From NCBI RefSeq assembly GCF_008274625.1, contig NZ_VTRU01000001.1:1-64000 (forward strand): DNA of 64,000 nt, written 5' to 3'. The stretch comes from Chryseobacterium panacisoli. GTDB taxonomy: Bacteria; Bacteroidota; Bacteroidia; Flavobacteriales; Weeksellaceae. The notes beneath the pieces are model-generated. The model made no database searches and was not told where the DNA came from. It saw nothing but the letters and a program-made list of their open reading frames with translations. Numbering within the stretch: the first letter of the stretch is position 1; each line of letters begins with the position of its first letter. Made by a program: the position numbers and the translations under genes. Shown here in pieces: positions 44,524 through 52,457 of the stretch.

Positions 44524-45423
44524 ATGAATACACAAAAGAGTCATTATATTCTCATTATGCTATTACTTCTATTAGTAAGCAAGGCATTTGGGCAGGATTC
44601 CGTGACAACCTATTATTCCTTGGAAGAAGGAAAATTAGAGCCTTTCAGGATACAAGTTACCTACAATAAAACCAGCCATTTGATATTTCCTACATCAATA
44701 CGATATGTTGACCTGGGAAGTGACCTGTTGGTTGCCAATAAGGCAGAGCCTATAGGAAACGTTCTTCGGGTTAAGTCAGCTGTCAGGGATTTTGAAGAGG
44801 AAACTAATTTTTCGGTCATTACTGAAGATGGAAAATTTTACAGTTTTGATGCATCCTACAGTTCTTATCCGGAAATACTCAGCTATAATTTAGTAAAACT
44901 TCAGAGAGGTATTGAACGACAGTATGCTGATGTATTATTTGAAGATCTTAAAGGAAGCTCAACTTCTCTAACCTGGCTTATTATGGAAAGTCTTTACAAT
45001 AAAAGCAACAGGACTATTAAACATATTGTTTCAAAAAGCTATGGAATTGAGTTTTCAGTCAGGTCACTGCATGTGAATGACAGCAAGTTTTATTTCACAT
45101 TGCAGGTTAAGAATCAAAGTAATGTGGGGTATGCTATTGAACTGGTCAATTTTAAAATTGTCGATAAAAAGAACTTAAAGCGAACGGTTGTTCAGGATAA
45201 GATTTTAGAGCAGATTCGTACCTATTTCCCGGAAAGGATAGTAGCTGATCATTCAGACAGTAAAGGGATTTATATGCTTGATCAGTTTACGCTCTTAAAA
45301 GATCAGGTTTTGGAAATTGAAATTCTGGAAAAGAATGGGGGAAGGCATCTGAAAGTACAGCTTGAAAATGAAGATCTGGTTCATGCAAGATTGATAAATA
45401 ATTTAACCATTAAAACGGAGTAA
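44524..45423 (+). CDS. traN: TraN (DUF4138), VirB9-like conjugation protein
   Basis: The signal peptide (YILIMLLLLLVSKAFGQ) leads into the DUF4138 beta-rich domain: LEPFRIQVTYNKTSHLIFPTSIRYVDLGS near the N-terminus, AEPIGNVLRVKSAV, and the C-terminal LLKDQVLEIEILEKNGGRHL. At 299 residues it is normal for TraN, which partners TraM at the outer membrane. traO follows with one base between. Confidence 0.9.
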   Translation: MNTQKSHYILIMLLLLLVSKAFGQDSVTTYYSLEEGKLEPFRIQVTYNKTSHLIFPTSIRYVDLGSDLLVANKAEPIGNVLRVKSAVRDFEEETNFSVITEDGKFYSFDASYSSYPEILSYNLVKLQRGIERQYADVLFEDLKGSSTSLTWLIMESLYNKSNRTIKHIVSKSYGIEFSVRSLHVNDSKFYFTLQVKNQSNVGYAIELVNFKIVDKKNLKRTVVQDKILEQIRTYFPERIVADHSDSKGIYMLDQFTLLKDQVLEIEILEKNGGRHLKVQLENEDLVHARLINNLTIKTE

Positions 45424-45424
45424 G

Positions 45425-45985
45425 ATGCACAAAATATTTTTAACAGTCATCTTAACGATGATAATGGGTAGCAAAATATTTGCTCAACAGATGATTCCTA
45501 AGCAAATTGGTGTTGAATTTACCTATTCAGTATTTCCAAAATCTCCAGAAAAGCAAAATTATATGTTTAATACGGGGCTTGTTTCTTACTCGAAGAATGG
45601 TGATTACTTTTTTGGACTGACAGAATTTAGCAGAAAATATTATAAATACACAAGCTGCGATATCCCGATAGATACATTCCTACTGAGTGGTGGTTACAGT
45701 TTTTATGTATGGGGAGACTTCATGCGAAATGTCAATCTTAATCTGGGAATTGGAGGTCTTGTTGGTTATGAACAAGTTAATAGGGGCAATGAATTGTTAT
45801 ATGACAGTTCAATGTTAACAGCAACGGATAATTTTATTTATGGAGCAAATGGTAAGCTATCTATTGAAAGCTATCTGACTGAGTATTTAGTTTTCCTGGT
45901 CAACGGGCAACTTCGCTTTTTGAAAAATAGCCAAATGGCTCAGTTGAGCTCATTATTCGGTGTTGGAATAAGATATAATTTCTAA
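45425..45985 (+). CDS. traO: TraO, conjugal transfer outer-membrane-type protein
   Basis: The 186-residue exported protein (signal IFLTVILTMIMGSKIFAQ) is built of alternating strands with GVEFTYSVFP, YFFGLTEFSRKYY, FLLSGGYSFYVW, NLGIGGLVGYEQV and a C-terminal phenylalanine (GVGIRYNF), as expected for a small outer-membrane beta-barrel. This is the TraO pattern and position. Confidence 0.85.
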   Translation: MHKIFLTVILTMIMGSKIFAQQMIPKQIGVEFTYSVFPKSPEKQNYMFNTGLVSYSKNGDYFFGLTEFSRKYYKYTSCDIPIDTFLLSGGYSFYVWGDFMRNVNLNLGIGGLVGYEQVNRGNELLYDSSMLTATDNFIYGANGKLSIESYLTEYLVFLVNGQLRFLKNSQMAQLSSLFGVGIRYNF

Positions 45986-45997
45986 AAATAATGAAAA

Positions 45998-46444
45998 ATG
46001 AAAAATATAATTAATACAGCTAAAATACAATTAAAGTATTTCTTGCTACTATTTGTGATTGGACTATTTGTACAATCATGTGAAAAAGATGATTTGGAAA
46101 TTCAGCAGAATTATCCTTTTAAGGTGTCGGTTATGCCTGTTCCTAAGGATATAGTTAAAGATGAGTATGTGGAGATTCGTATCAAAATTCTTCCTGAAGG
46201 TAATTTTGCTGACACTAAATATTATCTTCGATATTTTCAGTTTGAGGGAACAGGAAAGCTGCAGTATTATAACACTCAACCCTATTTTCCCAATGATATT
46301 TATCCTCTGTATGAGAAAGAGTTCAGATTGTATTATACTTCAACCTCTGAAGTTTCACAATCATTTACGGTATGGCTCTCAGACAGTTTTGGAAATGAGA
46401 ATAAAATTGAATTTCAATTCAACAACAAAAAGCTAAACGGATAA
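45998..46444 (+). CDS. traQ: TraQ (DUF3872), lipoprotein of the conjugation module
   Basis: The lipoprotein signal (YFLLLFVIGLFVQSCEK) precedes a 120-residue immunoglobulin-like domain matching DUF3872: QQNYPFKVSVMPVPKDIVKDEYVEIRI, YLRYFQFEGTGKL and SFTVWLSDSFGNENKIEFQF. TraP (primase) is missing between traO and traQ, as in many flavobacterial elements. This is the last tra gene; tandem hairpins and a terminator follow. Confidence 0.88.
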   Translation: MKNIINTAKIQLKYFLLLFVIGLFVQSCEKDDLEIQQNYPFKVSVMPVPKDIVKDEYVEIRIKILPEGNFADTKYYLRYFQFEGTGKLQYYNTQPYFPNDIYPLYEKEFRLYYTSTSEVSQSFTVWLSDSFGNENKIEFQFNNKKLNG

Positions 46445-46523
46445 ATACTATTTCTTTAGCTTACATATATATATTTCCACTTCAAATAAAACCATCTAAT
46501 TTGAGAAGCATTGTTTAGTATTT

Positions 46524-46566
46524 GCGGAAAGATGGTTGGCCCCCTAAAGGACAAGCACCTTTCCGC
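46524..46566 (+). other. Hairpin downstream of traQ
   Basis: GCGGAAAG and CTTTCCGC form an 8-bp stem enclosing a 27-base loop rich in G and C. It precedes the terminator at 46575-46614 by eight bases. Together they might form a small structured 3' RNA. Confidence 0.4.
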
Positions 46567-46574
46567 GACGCCAC

Positions 46575-46614
46575 AAGAATCCAGACCGGGAACCGGCTCT
46601 GGATTCTTATTTTT
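46575..46614 (+). terminator. Strong terminator of the traE-traQ operon
   Basis: AAGAATCCAG...CTGGATTCTT forms a long stem (46575-46608) with an inner CCG/CGG, then TATTTTT. It lies between traQ and the convergent radC-like gene and may serve both. Confidence 0.88.
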
Positions 46615-46629
46615 AGAAATTTAAGTCCC

Positions 46630-47073
46630 TTATAAAATACCTTCATCGGAGAAAGAGAAGGAGTCGGTTGAAGTTATTATACAATGATCAAGCAGGTTAA
46701 TATTTAATAGTTGGGCAGCCTCCTTTATTTTTTGTGTGATGCCTATGTCTTCGCGAGAAGGTGTAAGGTTTCCGGAAGGATGGTTATGGGCTATAATAAA
46801 TGATACGGCATTACATAATAAAGCTCCCTGCATGATGATTCTGATATCAATAAGAGAAGAGGTAATTCCAGATTCTGATATTTTTTGTATTCCTAAGACC
46901 TTGTTAGCCTGATTCATATACATTGAGTAAAATGACTCTCTGTAGTCGATCTGATCTGCATCAAAATGTTCCCTGAAAATATCTGTAGCATCCTGGGAGT
47001 TCAGTACTTTTTTTTCAGTATTTCCTTTTCTTGTGTAGATCAATTTGATCTCATTTACGATATTATATTTCAT
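46630..47073 (-). CDS. RadC-like JAB-domain protein
   Basis: The 147-residue protein has the JAB1/MPN metal-binding signature AHNHPSGNLTPSREDI (H96, H98, D109), and the strand-helix pattern ESFYSMYMNQANKVLGIQ typical of RadC. RadC-like JAB proteins are frequent passengers of conjugative elements and phages and lack a clear role; despite the name, a DNA-repair function is not established. It is converging on traQ. Confidence 0.88.
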   Translation of the reverse strand: MKYNIVNEIKLIYTRKGNTEKKVLNSQDATDIFREHFDADQIDYRESFYSMYMNQANKVLGIQKISESGITSSLIDIRIIMQGALLCNAVSFIIAHNHPSGNLTPSREDIGITQKIKEAAQLLNINLLDHCIITSTDSFSFSDEGIL

Positions 47074-47296
47074 TGTTATTGCTCTGAGTACGGCAGAGCC
47101 TTTTGTTTCCCGTACTTAAGTTAAAAAAGCATTTTATTTAAAACATCTTTGAAATGTTATGTATCTTTTTTAGATCAAAAGCCTTTTCAATCTCTTCTCC
47201 GTCCTATTTCTTAAAAGCTTTTCAGGCTTCGCTGAATATTTTTCAAAAGAAAAACCGGAAAAAAGAAAGCAGATATGAAGTGTTGACAATGAAAAA

Positions 47297-47367
47297 AGCC
47301 AAAAGGAAACGGAATAATTGGAGGGTACCTTCAGGGAGGAAACCGTTTATGCCGTAGTCTTTTGGCT
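47297..47367 (+). other. Nested hairpin in the radC-recombinase gap
   Basis: AGCCAAAAG (47297-47305) pairs with CTTTTGGCT (47359-47367), and AAACGG (47307-47312) with CCGTTT (47343-47348). Two further inverted repeats lie at 47520-47545 (TTATTTGG/CCAAATAA) and 47546-47566 (AATCACT/AGTGATT). No convincing gene is seen in 47074-47822; the short basic frame at 47290 is too weak to call. The repeats could be regulatory or recombinase-related. Confidence 0.35.
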
Positions 47368-47822
47368 GAATAAACGATGGCTGGCAACAATACCTTAGCT
47401 GCCTTTTTACCGGTTATTTTTGAAAATGTTATAACTCTCAATAAAAATCCAGTGGGATCAATGAATATAAAGTCTTGTTATAAAAATAAGGTATTGAAAT
47501 ATAAGATCTAAGGTGGGGGTTATTTGGACATGATTTGCCAAATAAAATCACTAAGTATAAGTGATTAACTATGTAATTTTTTCAGGACAATCAAATTGTA
47601 CTGATTTTCCAACATAAATGATAGGAACTTATCAAAATGCGCAACGGTGTTTCGTATATAATTTAAAAGACAGTAACCTGTTATAAGTTTTGGTGGTTTA
47701 AAAGTATTTTGCTTAAACCTGAAAGATATGTCATTTACTGCCAAACAGATGCTTTTACTTTCATAACGACACCTTTTTTAAATTATGTATTCAATTTTAT
47801 GTTCCAAAACAAAAACGTGAAT

Positions 47823-47996
47823 ATGGAAAGATTACAAATAAGTACAATGACAACAGAAGAAACAATCGAGCTCCTTAAAACTGATGGCGTGGACATTACT
47901 CTGGAGGAAGCAAAAATGATTTTAGTATTTTTATATTTAATTGCCGGTCTTGTAACTAGTGAAAAATTCAATTTTGAAATAATACTAGTCGATTAA
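47823..47996 (+). CDS. Small protein preceding the serine recombinase, 57 aa
   Basis: The in-frame ATG at 47823 (MERLQISTMTTEETIELL) gives 57 residues; the longer frame from 47709 is not favoured. The sequence VDITLEEAKMILVFLYLIAGLV is one acidic helix followed by a hydrophobic helix. Similar small proteins recur just upstream of site-specific recombinases in Bacteroidota and are sometimes misnamed as PTS subunits. A recombination-directionality or regulatory role is possible but unproven. The recombinase begins 96 bp after the stop. Confidence 0.55.
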   Translation: MERLQISTMTTEETIELLKTDGVDITLEEAKMILVFLYLIAGLVTSEKFNFEIILVD

Positions 47997-48092
47997 CTTC
48001 TTTAATAAATCTTGTTTTTACTATTAAGTTGATTACAAACCTTGTAAATACTTTTTCGATATCTTTAGGTGAAAATTTTTAAACTAATTATT

Positions 48093-49664
48093 ATGAGTAA
48101 TGTTGCTTTATATATTCGTGTATCAACTGATGAGCAGGCAGATAGAGGTTACTCTCAACGTGATCAGGAAGAACGCTTAAAAAGGTATTGCGAAACTAAT
48201 AATCTTAAAATTGATAATGTTTTTTTTGAAGATCATTCAGCAAAAAATTTTAATCGCCCGTCATGGAATGATCTTTTAATTTATCTAAAGAAAAAAAAAT
48301 CTAAAATTGATAAAGTCTTATTTACTAAATGGGACCGTTTTAGCAGGAATGCAGGTGATGCATATCAAATGATAAGTATCCTTAAGAAACTGGGAGTAGA
48401 AGCCCAAGCTATAGAACAGCCATTGGATCTTTTCATACCAGAAAATAAAATGATGTTAGCAATTTATCTTGCTGCACCAGAGGTAGAGAATGACAGACGA
48501 GCATTGAATACATTTCATGGGATGCGAAGAGCTCGAAAGGAAGGAAGGTGGATGGCTAGCGCTCCTTTCGGATACACAAATAAAATTACAGAAGATGGCA
48601 AATATAAGTTTATTGAGCCTAAAGAACCCGAAGCTTCAATAATACGCTATCTCTTTAATGAAATAGCAAAAGGAATTGAAGCTCCTGAAACTATACGACG
48701 ACAGCTTTCAGAAAAGGGAGTAAAAATTTTGAGTAATCAAGCCTTTCATGTTGCAATAAGAAATCCAGTGTATTGTGGTAAAATATTTATAAAGAAATAT
48801 AGAGATGAAGAAGCTTACTATGTAAAATCTTTACATGTTCCTCTTGTAAGTGAGACCCTATTTAATAAAGTTCAGTTAATTTTAGAAGGCAATAAAAGAA
48901 AAAACCGAAAGTATATAAAATTTAGTTCTGCTGATGTTTTCCCATTGAGAGGTTTTTTGATTTGTCCAAAATGTGGAAAAAATTTAACTGCCAGCGGTTC
49001 AAAAGGAAGTCAGAGAGTATATTATTACTATCATTGTAAATCATCTTGTGGATTTAGGCAAAGTGCTGAACTTACCAATAATCTTTTTGTTGAGGAATTA
49101 AAGAAATATGAGTTTCTTCCTTCAGTTCAAAAAATCTTACAAAATATTCTACTAACAGCCTATAAAAAGTATAATAACAAAGCTGATGATAGAAGAAAAA
49201 GAATAATTTCTGAAATAGAGACTTATAATGCTAAGATAGCTCTTGCACGAGAAAAATTATTAGCGGAAAAGATTGAGGATGACGATTATATGATCATTAA
49301 AGCACAGTCTAAGCAAAAAATTGAAATTCTTGAAAATGAACTTCATACTTGTTTAGTTGCGACTCGTAATCCCAAAAAAGTTGATGATCGCTTAAACAAG
49401 GCTCTATCAGTTATATCTAACTTATCATTATTATACCAATCAAGTAGTGTAGAAGCAAAAAGAAAAATAATTAGTTCGATATATCCAGAAAATCTTGAAT
49501 TTACAGGAATTGAATATCGAACTACCAGAGTAAATTCAGTATTAAGAAGTATATCTCTTGTAACCAATGTGTTAGGTGATGCAAATAATAAAAAAAATGA
49601 TAAGAAAACAGCTTATCCCTGTCTGGTAGCCCCATCAGGGATCGAACCTGAATCTAAAGTTTAG
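48093..49664 (+). CDS. Large serine recombinase (ICE integrase), 3' end read into tRNA-Arg
   Basis: The ATG at 48093 (MSNVALYIRVSTDEQ) places the catalytic serine at residue 11. The N-terminal resolvase domain (LFTKWDRFSRNAGDAY), the recombinase domain (APFGYTNKI...PEASIIRYLFNEIA) and a zinc ribbon (CPKCGKNL...CKSSCGF, about 290-325) identify a large serine recombinase that integrates and, with a directionality factor, excises DNA. The last 14 residues (CLVAPSGIEPESKV) are the antisense translation of the tRNA 3' half, so the functional C-terminus is shaped by the integration site. Length 523 residues. It is the likely integrase of this element. Confidence 0.9.
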   Translation: MSNVALYIRVSTDEQADRGYSQRDQEERLKRYCETNNLKIDNVFFEDHSAKNFNRPSWNDLLIYLKKKKSKIDKVLFTKWDRFSRNAGDAYQMISILKKLGVEAQAIEQPLDLFIPENKMMLAIYLAAPEVENDRRALNTFHGMRRARKEGRWMASAPFGYTNKITEDGKYKFIEPKEPEASIIRYLFNEIAKGIEAPETIRRQLSEKGVKILSNQAFHVAIRNPVYCGKIFIKKYRDEEAYYVKSLHVPLVSETLFNKVQLILEGNKRKNRKYIKFSSADVFPLRGFLICPKCGKNLTASGSKGSQRVYYYYHCKSSCGFRQSAELTNNLFVEELKKYEFLPSVQKILQNILLTAYKKYNNKADDRRKRIISEIETYNAKIALAREKLLAEKIEDDDYMIIKAQSKQKIEILENELHTCLVATRNPKKVDDRLNKALSVISNLSLLYQSSSVEAKRKIISSIYPENLEFTGIEYRTTRVNSVLRSISLVTNVLGDANNKKNDKKTAYPCLVAPSGIEPESKV

Positions 49665-49698
49665 GAAACTTTTATTCTATCCATTGAACTATGGGGCC
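49624..49698 (-). tRNA. tRNA-Arg (anticodon CCT), ICE integration site
   Basis: Reading the minus strand from 49698, all four arms fold: acceptor GGCCCCA/TGGGGCT, D-arm GTTC/GAAT, anticodon stem AAAGT/ACTTT around TTCCTAA (anticodon CCT), and T-arm TCAGG/CCTGA around TTCGATC, ending ACCA with CCA encoded. The first acceptor pair is G-T. The 3' half overlaps the end of the recombinase frame, so the element is integrated at the tRNA 3' end and regenerates a complete gene. Confidence 0.95.
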
Positions 49699-49868
49699 TG
49701 TTTTTGCATCATAAAATTACAAATTATTTTCATGATCAATAGATTACACAGATTGGCTGTATGTGGACACAGATGTTTGAGGATACTTTATATTGTGCTT
49801 ATTTTTGTGCTTTTTAAGAGGGAAAAATTTTAGAAAATTTTATTTAAAAGGGGTATATGGGTAAAAGA

Positions 49869-49889
49869 ATCTGCCCTTTAGAGGCAGAT
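49869..49889 (-). terminator. Weak terminator-like hairpin
   Basis: ATCTGCC and GGCAGAT form a 7-bp stem with a seven-base loop; on the minus strand it is followed by TCTTTTAC. It is a second possible end for the S41 peptidase transcript. Confidence 0.4.
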
Positions 49890-49934
49890 CCAGTAGATAA
49901 ATACATCTCATTTTTTTAATTAGACAACAATAAA

Positions 49935-49959
49935 AAGCACAGCCGACAATGCTGTGCTT
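49935..49959 (-). terminator. Terminator of the S41 peptidase gene
   Basis: AAGCACAG and CTGTGCTT form an 8-bp stem with a nine-base loop; on the minus strand a T-rich run (TTTTTATTG) follows. It lies about 170 bp after the S41 stop. Confidence 0.7.
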
Positions 49960-50095
49960 AAATTTTTATTTCAAATTTAATTGCAATTTCAATAGTAGTA
50001 AGAAAAGCAAATAAAGTTTCCACTTCGATGTTTATTACATAGTAAATGTAGTAATAATTTTAATACGAAATATGAATTTAATGTTAAAATTCACA

Positions 50096-50123
50096 AGTTA
50101 TCCACAATTTGTTGTGGATAACT
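50096..50123. promoter_or_regulatory. Perfect palindrome carrying two DnaA boxes
   Basis: AGTTATCCACAA and TTGTGGATAACT are perfect 12-bp inverted arms around TTTG. Each contains an exact consensus DnaA box (TTATCCACA at 50098-50106, its complement at 50113-50121). It lies just past the S41 peptidase stop codon (50130). No further T-run makes it a standard terminator. The rest of 49699-50129 contains no gene. Confidence 0.6.
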
Positions 50124-50129
50124 TTGTGG

Positions 50130-51560
50130 TCAGTTTAAAATCCAGGTTTTTGCTGCCTCAATATCCATATCCTGTCCTTCTTTGGGCTCTACAGGAATGT
50201 CCGGATCGATCTTTCCATAATATACTTTTCCGTTACGGTCCATTTCGTAAGAAGTTGCTAAAGCAAGGCTTTTACCGTCACTTAATGTATAAGGTCTGTT
50301 TGCTGAAGTATATCCTGCTGAAGGCTGCCCAAATAATTTTACATTGTTCTTTCCAATAAAAGCAATGGTAGTGGCTTCTCCGGAGCTTGCTGTACTTGGA
50401 CCGATGAGTACCGCTATTTTTGACTGACCGCTCTTAAGCTCATAAGGTTCCTCAATTTTATGCGGACCAAATTTTCTGTTTTTATAGATCCATGGACTCT
50501 TTTTACCATTGTAAACAAAATACCCTAATGTTCCTTCACCAATCAGACTGCCAAGTCCACTGATCATAGGATGCATATTTCCTCCGGTATTGGTTCTCAG
50601 GTCTACAATCCAGCCTTTAATCGTATTTTCAGAGTCCAGCTTTTTAATCATATTGTGAATCTCTAAGGCAAAAGTATTCCCAACTTCCGTATTTAAAGAA
50701 GCAAAACCCGGTACTGAAATATACCCGATGTTCTGATCAATCAGTCTGGAATCAGGTTGTGCATCATTAGTATTGGCAATTTTTTGCTTCTCTGTGCGTT
50801 CTTTACCATCAATGAAAGAATGATTATCGCCTGCCTCTCTCAGGTTTTTGAGGATATAATTTAAAGCAGGATCTGTATCATCAACGGTTTTCATCCCTTT
50901 TGAAAGATAGCCCAGGGTTGTTTCAATATTTTGCCAGTCTAATTTATCTGAAACAATAGAATTCTTTTTCACAATATCTTTAAACTCCTGAATGTATTTT
51001 GCAGAAACTTTTGAAGGTTCTTCCTTTGAAAACGCAATTTTATTAAGCTCAAAATGATCAAACCAAACTGTTCCGTTTCCTGTAAACACACCTCCAAGAA
51101 GCAGGCTTTTTACATTTTTATCAACCGTGAAAATTAAAGAATATTTTGTCCATTCTTTATTTACAGCAATAGACTTTTGCTGTGAATCTGAATTTCCGAA
51201 GTCAATCATCTTACCATTTTCATCTTTTACCTGAGTCCATAGATTGATTTTTCCATTGGTATTTTCAGATTTTACATAAGCACTGATTTCTATTTTCTGC
51301 AATTCCTGAATGTCAAGAGGAACTTTTTGGGAAAAAGATTGAAAATCTTTGGAATCATTAGTCTTTCCTGTTAACTGCATCGAGGCTTTTCCTCCGAAGT
51401 ATTGTGTATAATCTACCTTTCCTTCGTATAAATCTGTTTTTTTAATATTCCATTGATTAGGTAATCCATCTGTAATATTTTCAAACCCCGCATTTTGTAT
51501 TTGAGCTTCCACTGAGCAGAACAGAAATGCTGCTATAAGAGTGTAGGTCATTTTTTTCAT
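50130..51560 (-). CDS. S41-family (C-terminal processing-like) exported peptidase
   Basis: The 476-residue protein has a signal peptide (YTLIAAFLFCSVEAQ), an N-terminal carbohydrate-binding-like beta domain (QNAGFENITDGLPNQW...SMQLTG; YSLIFTVDKNVKSLLLGG), and a C-terminal S41 tail-specific protease domain (IGYISVPGF, GWIVDLRTNTGGNM, IAVLIGPSTASSGEATT). The catalytic Ser is in STASSGEA. It lacks an obvious PDZ domain. It is probably secreted or periplasmic; the natural substrate is unknown. It is chromosomal and outside the ICE. Confidence 0.88.
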   Translation of the reverse strand: MKKMTYTLIAAFLFCSVEAQIQNAGFENITDGLPNQWNIKKTDLYEGKVDYTQYFGGKASMQLTGKTNDSKDFQSFSQKVPLDIQELQKIEISAYVKSENTNGKINLWTQVKDENGKMIDFGNSDSQQKSIAVNKEWTKYSLIFTVDKNVKSLLLGGVFTGNGTVWFDHFELNKIAFSKEEPSKVSAKYIQEFKDIVKKNSIVSDKLDWQNIETTLGYLSKGMKTVDDTDPALNYILKNLREAGDNHSFIDGKERTEKQKIANTNDAQPDSRLIDQNIGYISVPGFASLNTEVGNTFALEIHNMIKKLDSENTIKGWIVDLRTNTGGNMHPMISGLGSLIGEGTLGYFVYNGKKSPWIYKNRKFGPHKIEEPYELKSGQSKIAVLIGPSTASSGEATTIAFIGKNNVKLFGQPSAGYTSANRPYTLSDGKSLALATSYEMDRNGKVYYGKIDPDIPVEPKEGQDMDIEAAKTWILN

Positions 51561-51677
51561 AGTTATTAATTTTGGCTAAAATAAAGAACTTGTCAACAAA
51601 TTTATGCGCTGTTAACAAATTTTAGTAATGGTTTAGAAGGATTAACATATTTAGACTTTCTATGCGATTCCTTGAAT

Positions 51678-52448
51678 TTATTGTTCATCAATATATTTTA
51701 AAACAAAATCATTTAAGAATTTTTTCTCTTCATCACTGCCCTTATTGTCCATATGACCATGATTGATGGAGGTTGACTGTACCGTTATAGAATACTTCTT
51801 TTGTTCTGCTTCATCAGGAAGTACACCTTCATCAGCCGGATAATCATTAGAACGTAAAGTATAAATTTTAGGAACAGAAGTTCTTGGCAGAAACATTCTC
51901 CGGTTGTCCATTGTGATCAGTTTATACACCAGATTAGGATGCTGATTACCGAATAGCGCTGCCATATCACCACCATTGGAATGTCCTATTAATGTCAGAT
52001 GTTTATAATCAAGTTCCGGTTTTGTCTTTTTAAGTTCATTAAGTACAAACAGAATGTTATCCGAACCATTTTGCCAGAAAGGTCTTCTCACCATCTGTAA
52101 ATTTCCTTCTGTTGGCAACAGATTATCTGTCGCCAGTTCATGTTGAATACTTACCGTGAAATAGCCCTTTGAAGCCAATTTTTCCGTTAAATAAGAATAC
52201 ACAAAGTAATCTCCGCCTTTATTGAAGCCATATCCATGATTGAAGATAATAACCTGTTGACGGGGGATCTTTTTATCAGTTTTCGGCTCATAAAAAGCTA
52301 CAGGAATCTTACGGTTTCTGCTTTGATCATAAAAGGTTAGAGTATCCAGTTTTACTTCGTAATCATGACTTTCAGTATTTTTATTTTGTACAGCACAGCT
52401 GGTTATAAAAAGAGGAATGATAAAAAGAATAGAAAAGAAGTACCTCAT
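51678..52448 (-). CDS. Alpha/beta-hydrolase-fold lipoprotein
   Basis: A lipoprotein signal (FSILFIIPLFITSCAV) precedes an alpha/beta hydrolase with the oxyanion region IIFNHGYGFNKGGDY and the nucleophile motif LIGHSNGGDMA (Ser about 164), and a late SINHGHMDNKG histidine. Family resemblance is to exported esterases or dienelactone-hydrolase-like enzymes; no substrate can be named. It is 9 bp downstream of the epoxide-hydrolase-like gene, so the two are probably cotranscribed. Confidence 0.8.
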   Translation of the reverse strand: MRYFFSILFIIPLFITSCAVQNKNTESHDYEVKLDTLTFYDQSRNRKIPVAFYEPKTDKKIPRQQVIIFNHGYGFNKGGDYFVYSYLTEKLASKGYFTVSIQHELATDNLLPTEGNLQMVRRPFWQNGSDNILFVLNELKKTKPELDYKHLTLIGHSNGGDMAALFGNQHPNLVYKLITMDNRRMFLPRTSVPKIYTLRSNDYPADEGVLPDEAEQKKYSITVQSTSINHGHMDNKGSDEEKKFLNDFVLKYIDEQ

Positions 52449-52457
52449 GGATTGTTT

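Noticed and set aside
47154-47357. 67-codon plus-strand frame with a basic C-terminus
   Set aside because: It lies over a nested inverted repeat, has low-complexity sequence, and shows no family or operon support.
1-49623. Left attachment site as a second copy of the tRNA-Arg 3' end
   Set aside because: No repeat of the tRNA 3' segment was recognised by eye; the left end is probably outside the window.
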